In this document: positions 45,218-53,681 of the stretch, piece after piece | Layout of the letters: every line of letters begins with the position of its first letter | Numbering within the stretch: the stretch's first letter is position 1 | From: Hyalangium versicolor | Lineage (GTDB): Bacteria > Myxococcota > Myxococcia > Myxococcales > Myxococcaceae | Direction of reading: 5' to 3' | Assembly: GCF_020103695.1 (NCBI RefSeq) | Contig: NZ_JAHXBF010000025.1 | Span: 1 to 64,000, forward strand | DNA: 64,000 bases | Position numbers and translations under genes: made by a program | The notes under the pieces: model-generated | What the model was told of the DNA's origin: nothing | Database searches by the model: none | Seen by the model: the letters and a program-made list of their open reading frames with translations, nothing else

Positions 45218-47599
45218 CTACTGCCCGATGTACTTGGACACGTCCACCGGGACTTCGGTGGTGTCGCGGGCCTTCACGGTGGCCTCGACCGGAACGGGCT
45301 CCTTGAGGTTGTCGCCTCGCAGCTCCAGGGTGTGCGTGCCCTCCATCAGCTCCAGGCGCGCGCCCGGCAGGTAGGGGCCCAGCTCCTGGCCCTCGCGGAG
45401 GATCCGCAACTGTCCCGCGCTCTTCGCGGGCGTCACCTTGAGCCGGACCCAGCCCATCTTGAACTCGCGCTTGATGATCTTGGTCTCGCCAGGCTCACCG
45501 AAGCGCAGCGCGTCCTCCTCCACGGAGTAGATGCCCTGCTCCCGGTTCTCGAGGATGAGCGCGTCCTGGATGTGCGCGCCCGGCATGGCCCGGATCGGCG
45601 TCATCCCCAGATCCGTGAGCGGCTCCGGAGCGTGGCACTTGTCGCTGTGCCGCACCCGCACCATCACCTTCGGGTTGGTGTCCACCGATACGAAGATGGC
45701 CGCACCGTCGATCGGCTTCCGGGCCAGCTTGTCCCAGAAGAGGATGATCACCGCCGCCAACCCGATGGCGGTCAGCCCGAGGAGCACATTCTTGATGATC
45801 GCTGCCTTGTTCACCGGCACGCGAGCACGCGGCTTGGGCAGGTTCTCTACGGAGGAGTCTTCTTCGTCGCGCTCCTGACGTACCGGCACCGTCCGGGGAG
45901 GAGGCAGCGGCTGCTTCACGTCCGCGCGGCTGGTGGTCCGCCTGCGCGGAGGCTGGGACGGAGCGGGCTCGGCCGCGGGCTGGATCTTGCTGGCGTGCCC
46001 CGTCCGACGCCGAGGCGGATCGGGAGGACGTATCGTGTCATCCCCCTCGGGCTCCTGCTCCCGTGGAGGCAGCCGGGTGCGCTCGGGATCGGCGTCGGGA
46101 TCCTCGTCGTAGCGAGCGCGGGCATTCACCGCGAGCGCGCCCGTGCGCGACGCGCGGGCCCGCGTCAACGAAGGTGGCTCGTCCTCGACCTGCACCTGGG
46201 CCTGCCGCGCGGAGGATTTCCGCGGCGGCGGAGGCGGCGCTTCCTCCTCGAGGTGCTCCTCGTCGGCCTCCGGAGGCCGGCGCATTTCCGAGCGCGAGTT
46301 GGTGCGCGCGATGGCCGTGTTGCCCGCGCTCGTGGCGCGGCGAGGAGTCTCACCGGTGCGGCGGCGGGCCACCTGCGTCCCACCCGCCGGAGCGGCATAC
46401 TCCGCCATCTCCTCGGCCAGCGAGAGCGGCTGGCCCGTCTCACGAGGCTTCCCGCTCACGCGCACGGCGGTGGCGGTCGGCCGGCGCTCGTTGCGCTGGG
46501 AGATCTCTCCTGGAGGAGCCTCCCACTCCATGTCCGCCGCGGTCGAGGAAGCACGCGGCGAGGGCTCCGGCGGCGGCGGCGCGGAGTTGCCCGAGTTCAT
46601 GTCATCGGAGTTGGGCTGGAGGTTGCCCGTCTTCTTCTCTTCCGTGAGCCGATCCGCGAAGAGCGTCTCCATCAGCTCGGAGATCTGCACCGAGCTGGCC
46701 ACCCAGCGCTGGGCGACGAGCGTCTCCTCCAGGGCGATCTGGAACTGGCGCGCGTCCCGGTAGCGATCATCCGCCGCCTTGGCCAGCGCGCTCATCACCA
46801 CCGGATCCAGCTCCGGCGGCACATCCGCCACCTCGGAGGGAGTCTGGATGCTGCACTCGAGCGCCGCCTGGAGCGTGGCGAGCTCCGAGTCCCGCTTCAG
46901 CGGACGCACGCCCGTGAGCAGCTCGTAGAGCACCAGCCCGATGGCGAAGATGTCCGCGCGGTGATCCAGCGCCTTGCCCGCGGCCTGCTCGGGCGCCATG
47001 TACGCGAACTTACCCTTGATGGCGCCCGACTTGGTGAGCCCCACCTGATCGGCCGCCTTGGCGATGCCGAAGTCCACCAGCTTCACCGAGCCGTCGAAGC
47101 TGATCAGGATGTTCTGCGGAGAGATGTCGCGGTGGACCACCTTGAGCGGCTTGCCGCTGCCGTCGGTGCGGGAGTGGGCATAAAAGAGGCCCTCGCACGC
47201 GCTGGCAACGATGCGAATGGCCAGCGGCCGGGCGATCCACTGCCCCGCGCTCCAGGCCTTGCGCATCACCCGGCCCAGGTCCTCGCCGTGGATGAACTCC
47301 ATGGCGATGTAGTAGGTGCCGTTGGCTTCGCCGAACTCGTACACCTGAGCGATGTTCGGGTGGTTGAAGTTCGCGGCGATCAACGCCTCGTTGCGGAACA
47401 TCTCCACGAACTCGCGGTCCTCCGCCAGGTGCGGAAGGATGCGCTTGACGACCACGCTCTTGGCGAAGCCCTCGATTCCGGACTGGCGCGCAAGCCACAC
47501 CTCGGCCATGCCGCCCGTGGCGAGCTTCTTCAGAAGCTGGTATTTGCCGAAGGGCTGAGGGTTCGGGTTCATCCCGGGGACAGACGCCGGGGGGAGCAT
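45218..47599 (-). CDS. Membrane-anchored Hanks-type Ser/Thr protein kinase
   Basis: About 793 residues from ATG 47599; ATG 47572 (MNPNPQPFGKY) is also plausible and neither has a strong ribosome-binding site. Kinase domain: GGMAEVWLA, VVVKRILPHL, HRDISPQNILI, VDFGIAKAA, APEQAAGKALDHRADIFA. A long Pro/Arg-rich linker follows, one TM helix (NVLLGLTAIGLAAVIILFW) and a ~170-residue extracytoplasmic part with PEGA-like strands (MEGTHTLELRG). It is close in design to the kinase at 33.6-36.3 kb, with a different sensor end. Its start region overlaps that of the plus-strand gene at 47606. Confidence 0.9.
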   Translation of the reverse strand: MLPPASVPGMNPNPQPFGKYQLLKKLATGGMAEVWLARQSGIEGFAKSVVVKRILPHLAEDREFVEMFRNEALIAANFNHPNIAQVYEFGEANGTYYIAMEFIHGEDLGRVMRKAWSAGQWIARPLAIRIVASACEGLFYAHSRTDGSGKPLKVVHRDISPQNILISFDGSVKLVDFGIAKAADQVGLTKSGAIKGKFAYMAPEQAAGKALDHRADIFAIGLVLYELLTGVRPLKRDSELATLQAALECSIQTPSEVADVPPELDPVVMSALAKAADDRYRDARQFQIALEETLVAQRWVASSVQISELMETLFADRLTEEKKTGNLQPNSDDMNSGNSAPPPPEPSPRASSTAADMEWEAPPGEISQRNERRPTATAVRVSGKPRETGQPLSLAEEMAEYAAPAGGTQVARRRTGETPRRATSAGNTAIARTNSRSEMRRPPEADEEHLEEEAPPPPPRKSSARQAQVQVEDEPPSLTRARASRTGALAVNARARYDEDPDADPERTRLPPREQEPEGDDTIRPPDPPRRRTGHASKIQPAAEPAPSQPPRRRTTSRADVKQPLPPPRTVPVRQERDEEDSSVENLPKPRARVPVNKAAIIKNVLLGLTAIGLAAVIILFWDKLARKPIDGAAIFVSVDTNPKVMVRVRHSDKCHAPEPLTDLGMTPIRAMPGAHIQDALILENREQGIYSVEEDALRFGEPGETKIIKREFKMGWVRLKVTPAKSAGQLRILREGQELGPYLPGARLELMEGTHTLELRGDNLKEPVPVEATVKARDTTEVPVDVSKYIGQ

Positions 47600-47605
47600 G
47601 CTCAA

Positions 47606-48340
47606 GTGGTAGGCGTCAGTACAAATCATCTTAGGCGACGGACCGAGCCATGGCAAAGCTGTCTCGACGCCCTCTGGCGACTGGCGCTCTGTGCCAGCCT
47701 CCTCGCCGGGGTAACGGCCAGCGCCGCTGAGCCTGCGCCCACGCGGCAGCAGGATCGGATCAACGTCGAGCGCCGCAACAACGTGCTGGAGCTCTCCTGG
47801 TCCGATACCGAGGAGCGCCTTCAGGGAAGCATCCTGCCTGACACGCCGCGTGAGGGTGTCCCCGTCCAGGTGACGCTCCACGTCGGGAGCTTCGATGGCG
47901 AGGCCTTCGATGGCCCTGTCACCCTGACGCTGCGTGAAGCGGGCGCCCCCCACGGGCAGACGGTGACGGTGAAGCGAGAGAAGGGGGCGGTGAACTGGCG
48001 CGCCGAGTTCACTCCGCAGACGACGGGCCTCTATCAGCTCGACGTGGGCTTCCGCACCACCCACCACAAGTCGCTCCATGCGGACTTCGAGGTGACATCC
48101 CCGCCCGTGCCCCGCTTTTTCCTGTGGGCAATCGTGGGTCTGGCTGCTACGGCGGCCGTGGGGTTCGGGATCCGAAGCATCGTGCGCAAGGATCTGTCGA
48201 ACGAGCCCCATCCGATCCTCGCCGAGCTGGCGGCGCAGCCCCCTGCGCCTCCGGCCCCCACGGCCGAGGGCTCCAGCCCGGCCAGCGCCACGGCGGAAGC
48301 AGCGCCCGCTGCGGATCCGGAGAAGCCCTCCACTCTGTAA
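47606..48340 (+). CDS. Exported or membrane protein with Ig-like domain and C-terminal TM; start or frame uncertain
   Basis: The open frame encodes a signal-like segment (LALCASLLAGVTASAA), a ~110-residue beta domain (PVQVTLHVGSFDGEAFDGPV, VNWRAEFTPQTTGLYQLDVG), a TM helix (FFLWAIVGLAATAAVGFGI) and a Pro/Ala-rich tail. This looks like a FixG/Ig-type exported module anchored in the membrane. The only in-frame starts are weak; GTG 47606 is used. A well-placed ATG at 47650 is out of frame by one base with a signal-like beginning (MAKLSRRPLATGALC), so a frameshift or sequencing error near 47690 is possible. Function unknown. Confidence 0.6.
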   Translation: MVGVSTNHLRRRTEPWQSCLDALWRLALCASLLAGVTASAAEPAPTRQQDRINVERRNNVLELSWSDTEERLQGSILPDTPREGVPVQVTLHVGSFDGEAFDGPVTLTLREAGAPHGQTVTVKREKGAVNWRAEFTPQTTGLYQLDVGFRTTHHKSLHADFEVTSPPVPRFFLWAIVGLAATAAVGFGIRSIVRKDLSNEPHPILAELAAQPPAPPAPTAEGSSPASATAEAAPAADPEKPSTL

Positions 48341-48374
48341 GCCTGTAAGAAGGGCTGCCTCCCGGATGGGAAAA

Positions 48375-48393
48375 TTCCTTCCCTCGGAAGGAA
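48375..48393. terminator. 8-bp perfect hairpin after the exported protein gene
   Basis: TTCCTTCC-CTC-GGAAGGAA. On the minus strand it is followed by TTTT, so it fits an intrinsic terminator in that direction. On the plus strand it is followed by AAAA. It sits between two plus-strand transcription units. Confidence 0.4.
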
Positions 48394-48517
48394 AAGAACC
48401 GCCCGCGCACCGTGCGATCCCAGCGCCGGAGCGCGTTTCGCGTCCTGTTCCCGACACTGCGCTCCCGGGCACTCCCGTTGCAGAAGAGTTTCGCGGGCTG
48501 CGGCGTGGAGGCAGGGC

Positions 48518-49678
48518 ATGGGCGGGTGGCGTGGGGTGGAACGGAACTGGCGGGGCCTCCTCGCCGCAGTCCTATTGAGTTCGCCGGCATGGGCCCAGGA
48601 AGAGGTGGCCGCCGAGGAATCGGCTGCTCCCGAGGAGCCCGTGGTGGCTTCGGCTTCTCTCGAGTCTCCCATCTTGGAGCCGGCCGCTCCGATGATCTCC
48701 ACCGAGGTGCCGGCCGAGAAGAAGAAGAAAAAGAAGGCCAAGGTCGAGCCGATGGGCGAGAGCCCCGAGGCGGCGGACGCCACGGATGACTCGGGGGAGG
48801 AGCGCACGCTGCGCGTCTTCGGGCGTGTCTTCGCTCGCGCCAGCGCGGACGAGCGTGAGGACTACGCGCGCTCGCTCTCGGTGTCGTCGGCCCGCGTGGG
48901 CGTGAACGCCGGGTTCGAGTACATCGAGGCGGAGGTGAGCGCGGATCTGTCGTCCAAGACGATGCTCAAGGACGCCTTTGTCCGGCTCGCGGACAGCGAC
49001 AAGCGCCTGCGCCTCTATGCCGGTCAGTTCAAGGCGCCCTTCCTGGCACGCGAACTCGAGTCCACGTGGGACCTATCGCTGATGCGCCGGGGCCTCGTTG
49101 ACGACTACCTCACCGAGACGAACGGGCTGGGCGGCCGCCGGCTGGGCCTCATGGGCGAGGTGCGGCTCAAGGAGGCGTGGAACCTGAAGGTCTCCGGCGG
49201 CCTGTTCGAGGGCTCCAAGGATGAGCTGGGCAACCGCACCAGCGAGGACGCAGCGGCGCGCGTGTCCGTGCGCCCGTTCAAGGCTCTCACGGTGGGCGCC
49301 AGCACCTACATGACGCAGGTGACCGAGGGCACCCGGCAGTACGCGGTGGCCACGGACGGCACGCTGCACCTGGGCGCGCTCGAGCTGACGGCCGAGGCCG
49401 TCACGGGCCGCCTGCCGCTCGGGAACTTCACCGCGCAGTTGGGGCTGGCCAGCTACCTCATTCCGATCAGCAAGGACTGGTCGGTGCAGCCGCTGGCCGG
49501 CGCCGAGGCGCTCCAGCTTCGCGGAGACACGGCGGGGCGCGGCTGGGCAGCGGTGGGCGGCGTGAACATCCTGTTCTCGGATGCCTTCAAGGCGCAGCTC
49601 CAGGCGGAGCACGCCTTGCGTCCGGGGGACGAGGCGCCGGGGACCGAGTACTCGCTGCAGCTCGCCACCCGCTTCTAG
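48518..49678 (+). CDS. Phosphate-selective porin-like outer membrane protein
   Basis: 386 residues from ATG 48518 with GGAGG eight bases upstream. A signal peptide ends SPAWA. An acidic/Lys-rich region of ~75 residues (EKKKKKKAKVEP) is followed by a beta-barrel of ~290 residues ending in the outer-membrane signature F (LATRF). Barrel strands resemble OprO/OprP: GRVFARASADEREDYARSLS, YIEAEVSADLSSKT, LYAGQFKAPFLARELES and RRLGLMGEVRL. First gene of a run with a VTC polymerase domain and acid phosphatase, so uptake of phosphate or polyphosphate fits. Specificity is inferred from context. Confidence 0.78.
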   Translation: MGGWRGVERNWRGLLAAVLLSSPAWAQEEVAAEESAAPEEPVVASASLESPILEPAAPMISTEVPAEKKKKKKAKVEPMGESPEAADATDDSGEERTLRVFGRVFARASADEREDYARSLSVSSARVGVNAGFEYIEAEVSADLSSKTMLKDAFVRLADSDKRLRLYAGQFKAPFLARELESTWDLSLMRRGLVDDYLTETNGLGGRRLGLMGEVRLKEAWNLKVSGGLFEGSKDELGNRTSEDAAARVSVRPFKALTVGASTYMTQVTEGTRQYAVATDGTLHLGALELTAEAVTGRLPLGNFTAQLGLASYLIPISKDWSVQPLAGAEALQLRGDTAGRGWAAVGGVNILFSDAFKAQLQAEHALRPGDEAPGTEYSLQLATRF

Positions 49679-49695
49679 GGCACGGAGGCTCGACA

Positions 49696-50412
49696 ATGCT
49701 CTCGTTCGCCGAAGGGGAAGTCACCAAGCTGCGCCGTGAGTTCAAGCTGATCCTGGACACGGAGGCGCTGGCCGAGCTGTGCGCGCGGCTGTCCGCGGAG
49801 CTGGGCGGGTACCTGCCTCCCCCCACGCGAATCGTGTCCGTCTACTTCGACAAGCCGGGCTACCCGCTGGCCCAGCGCGCCATGCACACTCCCGGGGACT
49901 GCCTGAAGGTCCGCACCAAGGAGTACTCGCCGGATCTGGGCGCCGGGGGCGTGGAGCGCGTGGTGCTGGAGGTGAAGCGCGAGCGCAACGGCGTGACGCA
50001 GAAGCGCCGGGTGTGGGTGCCTCGCACGCAGCTCCAGAGCGTGATCCACCGGAGCGCGGGCCTGCTGCCGCTGATCGCGGGCGGGCGCCTGCTGCCCGTG
50101 TTGGCCGTGACGTATCGGCGCCACGTGTACCAGGCCACGCAGGCCTGGCGGGTGACGGTGGATCGGGACATCGGCTTCCACCACGTCACTCCGACGCTGG
50201 CGCTGTCTCAGCAGACGCTCACCGCCGAGCGGCTGGATCCACCGTTGTTCCTGGATCGGCGCGTGGTGGTCGAGGTGAAACACCTGGGCGAGCAGCTGCC
50301 GGAGTGGCTGGCGGCGCTCCACCCGGGGAACAGGAAGCCGGCGTACAGCAAGTTCGCCGAGGGGATGGCGAGGGTCCACACCTTCGCCGCGGATGGGGTT
50401 ACTGGGGGTTAG
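49696..50412 (+). CDS. VTC-domain polyphosphate polymerase-like protein
   Basis: 238 residues, ATG 49696 with GGAGG eight bases upstream. It has the tunnel-enzyme pattern of VTC domains: KLRREFKLIL, IVSVYFDKPGY, CLKVRTKEY, VVLEVKRERNGVTQKRR, VLAVTYRRHVY, RVTVDRDI, RVVVEVKHLGEQLP and PAYSKFAEGMA. These are the basic and acidic residues that line the nucleotide and polyphosphate path. In yeast Vtc4 this domain makes polyphosphate from ATP. No membrane segment here; the DUF4956 gene downstream likely supplies one. Substrate not proven. Confidence 0.88.
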   Translation: MLSFAEGEVTKLRREFKLILDTEALAELCARLSAELGGYLPPPTRIVSVYFDKPGYPLAQRAMHTPGDCLKVRTKEYSPDLGAGGVERVVLEVKRERNGVTQKRRVWVPRTQLQSVIHRSAGLLPLIAGGRLLPVLAVTYRRHVYQATQAWRVTVDRDIGFHHVTPTLALSQQTLTAERLDPPLFLDRRVVVEVKHLGEQLPEWLAALHPGNRKPAYSKFAEGMARVHTFAADGVTGG

Positions 50413-50418
50413 GGCACC

Positions 50419-52119
50419 GTGTTCATCGACTTCGAAGGCATCGACGGCAGCGGCAAGACAACGCTCTCCAACCTCCTGGCCGCGCGGTTGCGCCGGCTGG
50501 GCTACAAGGTGGCGCACGCGCGCGAGGGAGGCGAGCTGCAGGCTCCCACCGCGCGCCGCATCCGGGAGCTGACTCGCGACTCGAAGCTCCTGGAAATGGG
50601 GGCGCGCACCGAGTTCTTCCTCAATGTGGCGAGGGATGCGCAGCAGCTCGAGGAGATCATCGCGCCCGCGCTGTCTCGCGGCGAGGTGTGCATCAGCGAT
50701 CGCTACCTGTATTCGCAGCTGGCGCTCAGCGGCGGCGGGCGCGGCCTGCCTATGGAGGAGCTGGAGCCCACGTGCACCCTGGCCTCCCACGGCATCTGGC
50801 CGGATCTCGTGGTGCTCGTGGACGTGGAGCCGGACCTGGCGCGGCTGCGCAAGCGGCTCGGCAAGCTGAAGGAGGGCCGCACCTCGGACAGCGACAGCCG
50901 CAAGGGGCTCGCGGGAGCAGGGCTCGCCGTGCGGGTGCGCGAGGCGTTCCTGGCCATGGCCCGGAAAGATCCGGCGCGCTGGCTCATCATCGAGAACAAT
51001 GATCAGCCGCTGTGGGTGCTCGAGCAGCGCATCGTGGACGCGGTGGTGGCGCGGCTGCAGGGGCGCGAGCCCCAGGTGCAGCGCATCGTCCCCGCTTCGA
51101 GCCCCTCGGCCCCCCAGGCTCCGCTGACGGTGGACTGCGTGGAGGAGCGCTTCTTCCAGGCGCTGGACTCCTTGGAGGTGCGCGAGCCGGGCCTGGCGGT
51201 GTGGATGCTGGGCGGACTGCCGGGACTCGCGGCGCACCAGCGGCGGCTGGCGGCCGTGGAGCGCTTCCCAGGCCTGGCCGTGCGCAGCCTCTCGGGGCTG
51301 GAGGACGAGGCTTCCTGGTCCCTGCGCGAGCTGCTGGCCAAGGTGGTGCCGGTGGACGTGGCGGCGAGCCTCGGCTCGAGCACGGCTCCCCGGGCCATGG
51401 CCCTGCGCAAACACCTGTACCACCTGGCACCTGGCGAGGTGGTGTCGGGTCTCAAGCGCAATGACAGTGCGGAGGCCTGGGTGCTCCGCGAGCAGGCCCT
51501 GAAGGAGAAGCGGCTGGGAGACGTGCTCCTCGGCCTCGCGGGCGTGGATGGAGACACCGCCTGGGCCGTGCGCGAGCTGGGCGTCCAGCAGAAGCTGTAC
51601 TCGGAGGTGGCGCGCAGCCTCACGGGCCTGAGCGGCGAGCGCGCGGATGCCCTGCGCGAGTCGCTCCTCAAGCACGATCGGCTCGCGGTGGTGAGGAGCA
51701 TCACCGGGCTGGACTCGCCCTTCGCCAACGGCCTGCGCGAGCAGCTCGCGGACAAGGCCATGAAGCTGGTGCTCCGCTCGCTCGCGGGCCTGAACACGGA
51801 CGAGGCCTACTCTCTGCGCGAGCGTGGCGCCACCCTGACGAAGGAGGCCATCGACTCGCTCGACGGGCTGAATGATCTGCGTGCCTGGGAGCTGCGCGAG
51901 GCCTTCGCGGAACGCTGGCCGGCCACCGTGCTGTCCTCGCTCAAGGGCCTGCCGCTGACGGGCCGGGTCGAGGAGCTGATCACGCGCATCCTGGACTCCG
52001 CGCCCGGCAGGCTGCCGCTGCTGCGCAACGCCTATGGCGTCATCGCCACGGCCCACGAGACGCCCCCAGCGCAGGGAGTGCGCCCAGTGGTCAGCGCCGA
52101 GTCGCAGGCGACGCTCTAG
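50419..52119 (+). CDS. Thymidylate-kinase-like protein fused to ~10 helical repeats
   Basis: 566 residues from GTG 50419, 6 bp after the VTC gene. Residues 1-~210 form a TMK-like P-loop domain: FEGIDGSGKTT, ISDRYLYSQLAL (DRY box), VVLVDVEPDLA and a LID-like Arg-rich stretch (LRKRLGKLKEGRTSDSDSRK). The C-terminal ~330 residues contain about ten ~27-residue units of the type VxRSLxGLxxxxAxxLREx, predicted to be paired helices. A true TMK ends at ~210 residues, and a housekeeping tmk is expected elsewhere. Being inside a polyphosphate-type operon and related in fold to PPK2, it may act on (poly)phosphate or nucleotides. Function unproven. Confidence 0.8.
   Translation: MFIDFEGIDGSGKTTLSNLLAARLRRLGYKVAHAREGGELQAPTARRIRELTRDSKLLEMGARTEFFLNVARDAQQLEEIIAPALSRGEVCISDRYLYSQLALSGGGRGLPMEELEPTCTLASHGIWPDLVVLVDVEPDLARLRKRLGKLKEGRTSDSDSRKGLAGAGLAVRVREAFLAMARKDPARWLIIENNDQPLWVLEQRIVDAVVARLQGREPQVQRIVPASSPSAPQAPLTVDCVEERFFQALDSLEVREPGLAVWMLGGLPGLAAHQRRLAAVERFPGLAVRSLSGLEDEASWSLRELLAKVVPVDVAASLGSSTAPRAMALRKHLYHLAPGEVVSGLKRNDSAEAWVLREQALKEKRLGDVLLGLAGVDGDTAWAVRELGVQQKLYSEVARSLTGLSGERADALRESLLKHDRLAVVRSITGLDSPFANGLREQLADKAMKLVLRSLAGLNTDEAYSLRERGATLTKEAIDSLDGLNDLRAWELREAFAERWPATVLSSLKGLPLTGRVEELITRILDSAPGRLPLLRNAYGVIATAHETPPAQGVRPVVSAESQATL
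51100..52000 (+). repeat. About ten ~81-bp coding repeats (LRE helical units)
   Basis: They lie within the kinase-fusion gene. Units share VxRSLxGL at the start and a LREx helix ~15 residues later. Diverged at DNA level; boundaries approximate. Confidence 0.65.
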
Positions 52120-52128
52120 AGACACGCC

Positions 52129-52830
52129 ATGGAAGCCACCTTCACGGGAATCTTCAGCGGGTTGGATCAGGAGCTGACCGACCTGCACGTGAGCGCCATC
52201 GTGCCGCGGATGCTCGCGGCGGTGCTCATCGGCACGGTGCTGTCACTGAGGCCCTGGCGCCTGCTCATGGGCCGGTCCCTGCCCAAGGCGGAGATGATCC
52301 AGGCGCAGGTGCTGTTGTGCACCGCGGCCGCTGTCATCACCGTCGTCATCGGCAACAGCGTGGCCAAGGCCTTCGGCCTGGTAGGCCTGGGCGGCTTCGT
52401 GCGCTTCCGCTCGGGGCTCAAGGATCCACGCGACGCGGCCATCCTCTTCCTGGTGATCGGCCTGGGCATGGCCTGCGGGCACGGCAGCCTGGCGACGGCC
52501 GTGGTCGGCACGCTGTTCGTCGCGGTGCTGCTGTTCATCGTGGACCTGATCAACAAGGAGGAGAAGGCCCCCAAGCAGCGCGTCGTGCTGTCGGCGCAGG
52601 CGGATGATCTGGTGGTCGCGGAGGCCTCGCTGCGCAAGGCGCTCAAGGAGCGCAACGTGCTGGTGAAGGGCTGCGCGCTCGACTTCGCCGGGCGCCGGCT
52701 GGAGTTGGAAGTGGAGGAGAAGGAACCCGGCTCCCTCACGGCGGCGCTGAGCCACACGGAGGGAGCGCCCCTGCGGGGGTTGAGGTGGACGGCGGTGAGC
52801 CCCAAGGGGGCACGGGAGGATCTGGTATGA
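52129..52830 (+). CDS. DUF4956 membrane protein
   Basis: 233 residues, ATG 52129, 9 bp after the kinase-fusion gene; weak ribosome-binding site. Three to four TM helices (AIVPRMLAAVLIGTVLSL, QVLLCTAAAVITVVIGNSVA, AAILFLVIGLGMACG, ATAVVGTLFVAVLLFIVDLI) surround the conserved GLGGFVRFRSGLKDPRDAAI loop typical of DUF4956. A ~80-residue cytoplasmic alpha/beta tail follows. DUF4956 proteins are often neighbours or partners of VTC domains, probably anchoring or translocating polyphosphate. The next gene starts inside its stop (ATGA). Confidence 0.88.
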   Translation: MEATFTGIFSGLDQELTDLHVSAIVPRMLAAVLIGTVLSLRPWRLLMGRSLPKAEMIQAQVLLCTAAAVITVVIGNSVAKAFGLVGLGGFVRFRSGLKDPRDAAILFLVIGLGMACGHGSLATAVVGTLFVAVLLFIVDLINKEEKAPKQRVVLSAQADDLVVAEASLRKALKERNVLVKGCALDFAGRRLELEVEEKEPGSLTAALSHTEGAPLRGLRWTAVSPKGAREDLV

Positions 52831-53552
52831 AGCGAGTGGTCGTGGCCGCGCTGGCGGCCGTGGTGTGGCTGGTGGGATGTGGCGGCGGCGGGAGCCTTCC
52901 CACGGGGCAGAACTCTCCGAACCCGCAGTTGCCGGAGACGCCCGTGGATCCGAACGCTCCCGGCAAGCCGGACGCGGACCCATCCCTCTGGCCCCTCACG
53001 CAGGGCTCGACGTGGACCTACCGCATCACCGAGGAGGGCAAGGGCGTCTTCGACAAGCGCGTGGAGGTGATTGGCCCGCAGACAGTGCCCGGGACGACGA
53101 CGCCCGCCACCGCGGTGCGCAGCATCCAGCCCACGCTGGAGGAGCTGTCCTGGCAGGTGGAGCTCCAGAGCGGCGTGGTGGTCCGCCTGCGCGAGGACGA
53201 TCTCAAGAGCGGACAGGTGGCCCGCTCCACGACATGGGCTCCGGCGACCGTGAAGTCGCTGGCGAAGGTCCAGAATCAGGGCTGGAGCTACTCCTCCTCC
53301 ATCCATGAAAAGGTCCAGCAGGCCGACGGCACGGTGGACGAGAAGGACCGGACCTATGTGTGGCGCGTGGTCGCCGTGAACGAGACCGTCGTGGTCCCGG
53401 CCGGCACCTTCACCAACGCCATCAAGGTCCAGCGCGATCGCCCGGACAAGGAGGGCAAGGAGCGCATCTACTGGCTCGTCCCCGGCGTGGGGAAGGTGAA
53501 GGAGGAGGGCGAGCGGCTCGAGGAGCTCTCCTCCTATGACGTGAAGAAGTAG
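52827..53552 (+). CDS. Lipoprotein of the polyphosphate-type operon
   Basis: 241 residues, ATG 52827 overlapping the DUF4956 stop, with GGAGG seven bases upstream. The lipobox is WLVGC followed by a Gly/Pro-rich linker. The folded part has a TWTYRITEEGKGVFDKRVEV opening, LSWQVELQSGVVVRLRED and a final module VVAVNETVVVPAGTFTNAIK, RIYWLVPGVGKVKEEGE, a pattern common in myxobacterial lipoproteins of unknown role. Position in the operon suggests an envelope part of the same system. Confidence 0.72.
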   Translation: MKRVVVAALAAVVWLVGCGGGGSLPTGQNSPNPQLPETPVDPNAPGKPDADPSLWPLTQGSTWTYRITEEGKGVFDKRVEVIGPQTVPGTTTPATAVRSIQPTLEELSWQVELQSGVVVRLREDDLKSGQVARSTTWAPATVKSLAKVQNQGWSYSSSIHEKVQQADGTVDEKDRTYVWRVVAVNETVVVPAGTFTNAIKVQRDRPDKEGKERIYWLVPGVGKVKEEGERLEELSSYDVKK

Positions 53553-53644
53553 CTCGCCTGGAGGGCAGGCGCTCGATGGAGCGCTCCGCCCGGTGCATGA
53601 GAGGCAGGACTCGCAATGAATGGGGTCCTGCTGTGAACAGTTCT

Positions 53645-53678
53645 GCCTCCGTCCCCCGGACTCCACCGGGACGGAGGC
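53645..53678 (+). promoter_or_regulatory. Perfect 11-bp hairpin enclosing the RBS of the acid phosphatase gene
   Basis: GCCTCCGTCCC and GGGACGGAGGC flank a 12-base loop. The right arm contains GGAGG (53673-53677), the only ribosome-binding site for the ATG at 53682. In mRNA the site would be paired, so this could gate translation, or simultaneously act as a terminator for the upstream operon. It lacks a following T run. Confidence 0.55.
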
Positions 53679-53681
53679 CTC

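Noticed and set aside
45332..47605. Upstream part of the long plus-strand frame across the Ser/Thr kinase
   Set aside because: Antisense to the kinase; only the part after ~47606 looks like an exported protein.
48375..48393. Hairpin taken as terminator of the plus-strand gene ending at 48340
   Set aside because: The T run is on the minus strand; kept only as a low-confidence hairpin without assigning a transcript.
49675..52188. 837-codon minus-strand open frame opposite the VTC/kinase genes
   Set aside because: Antisense shadow; plus strand carries conserved VTC and P-loop motifs.
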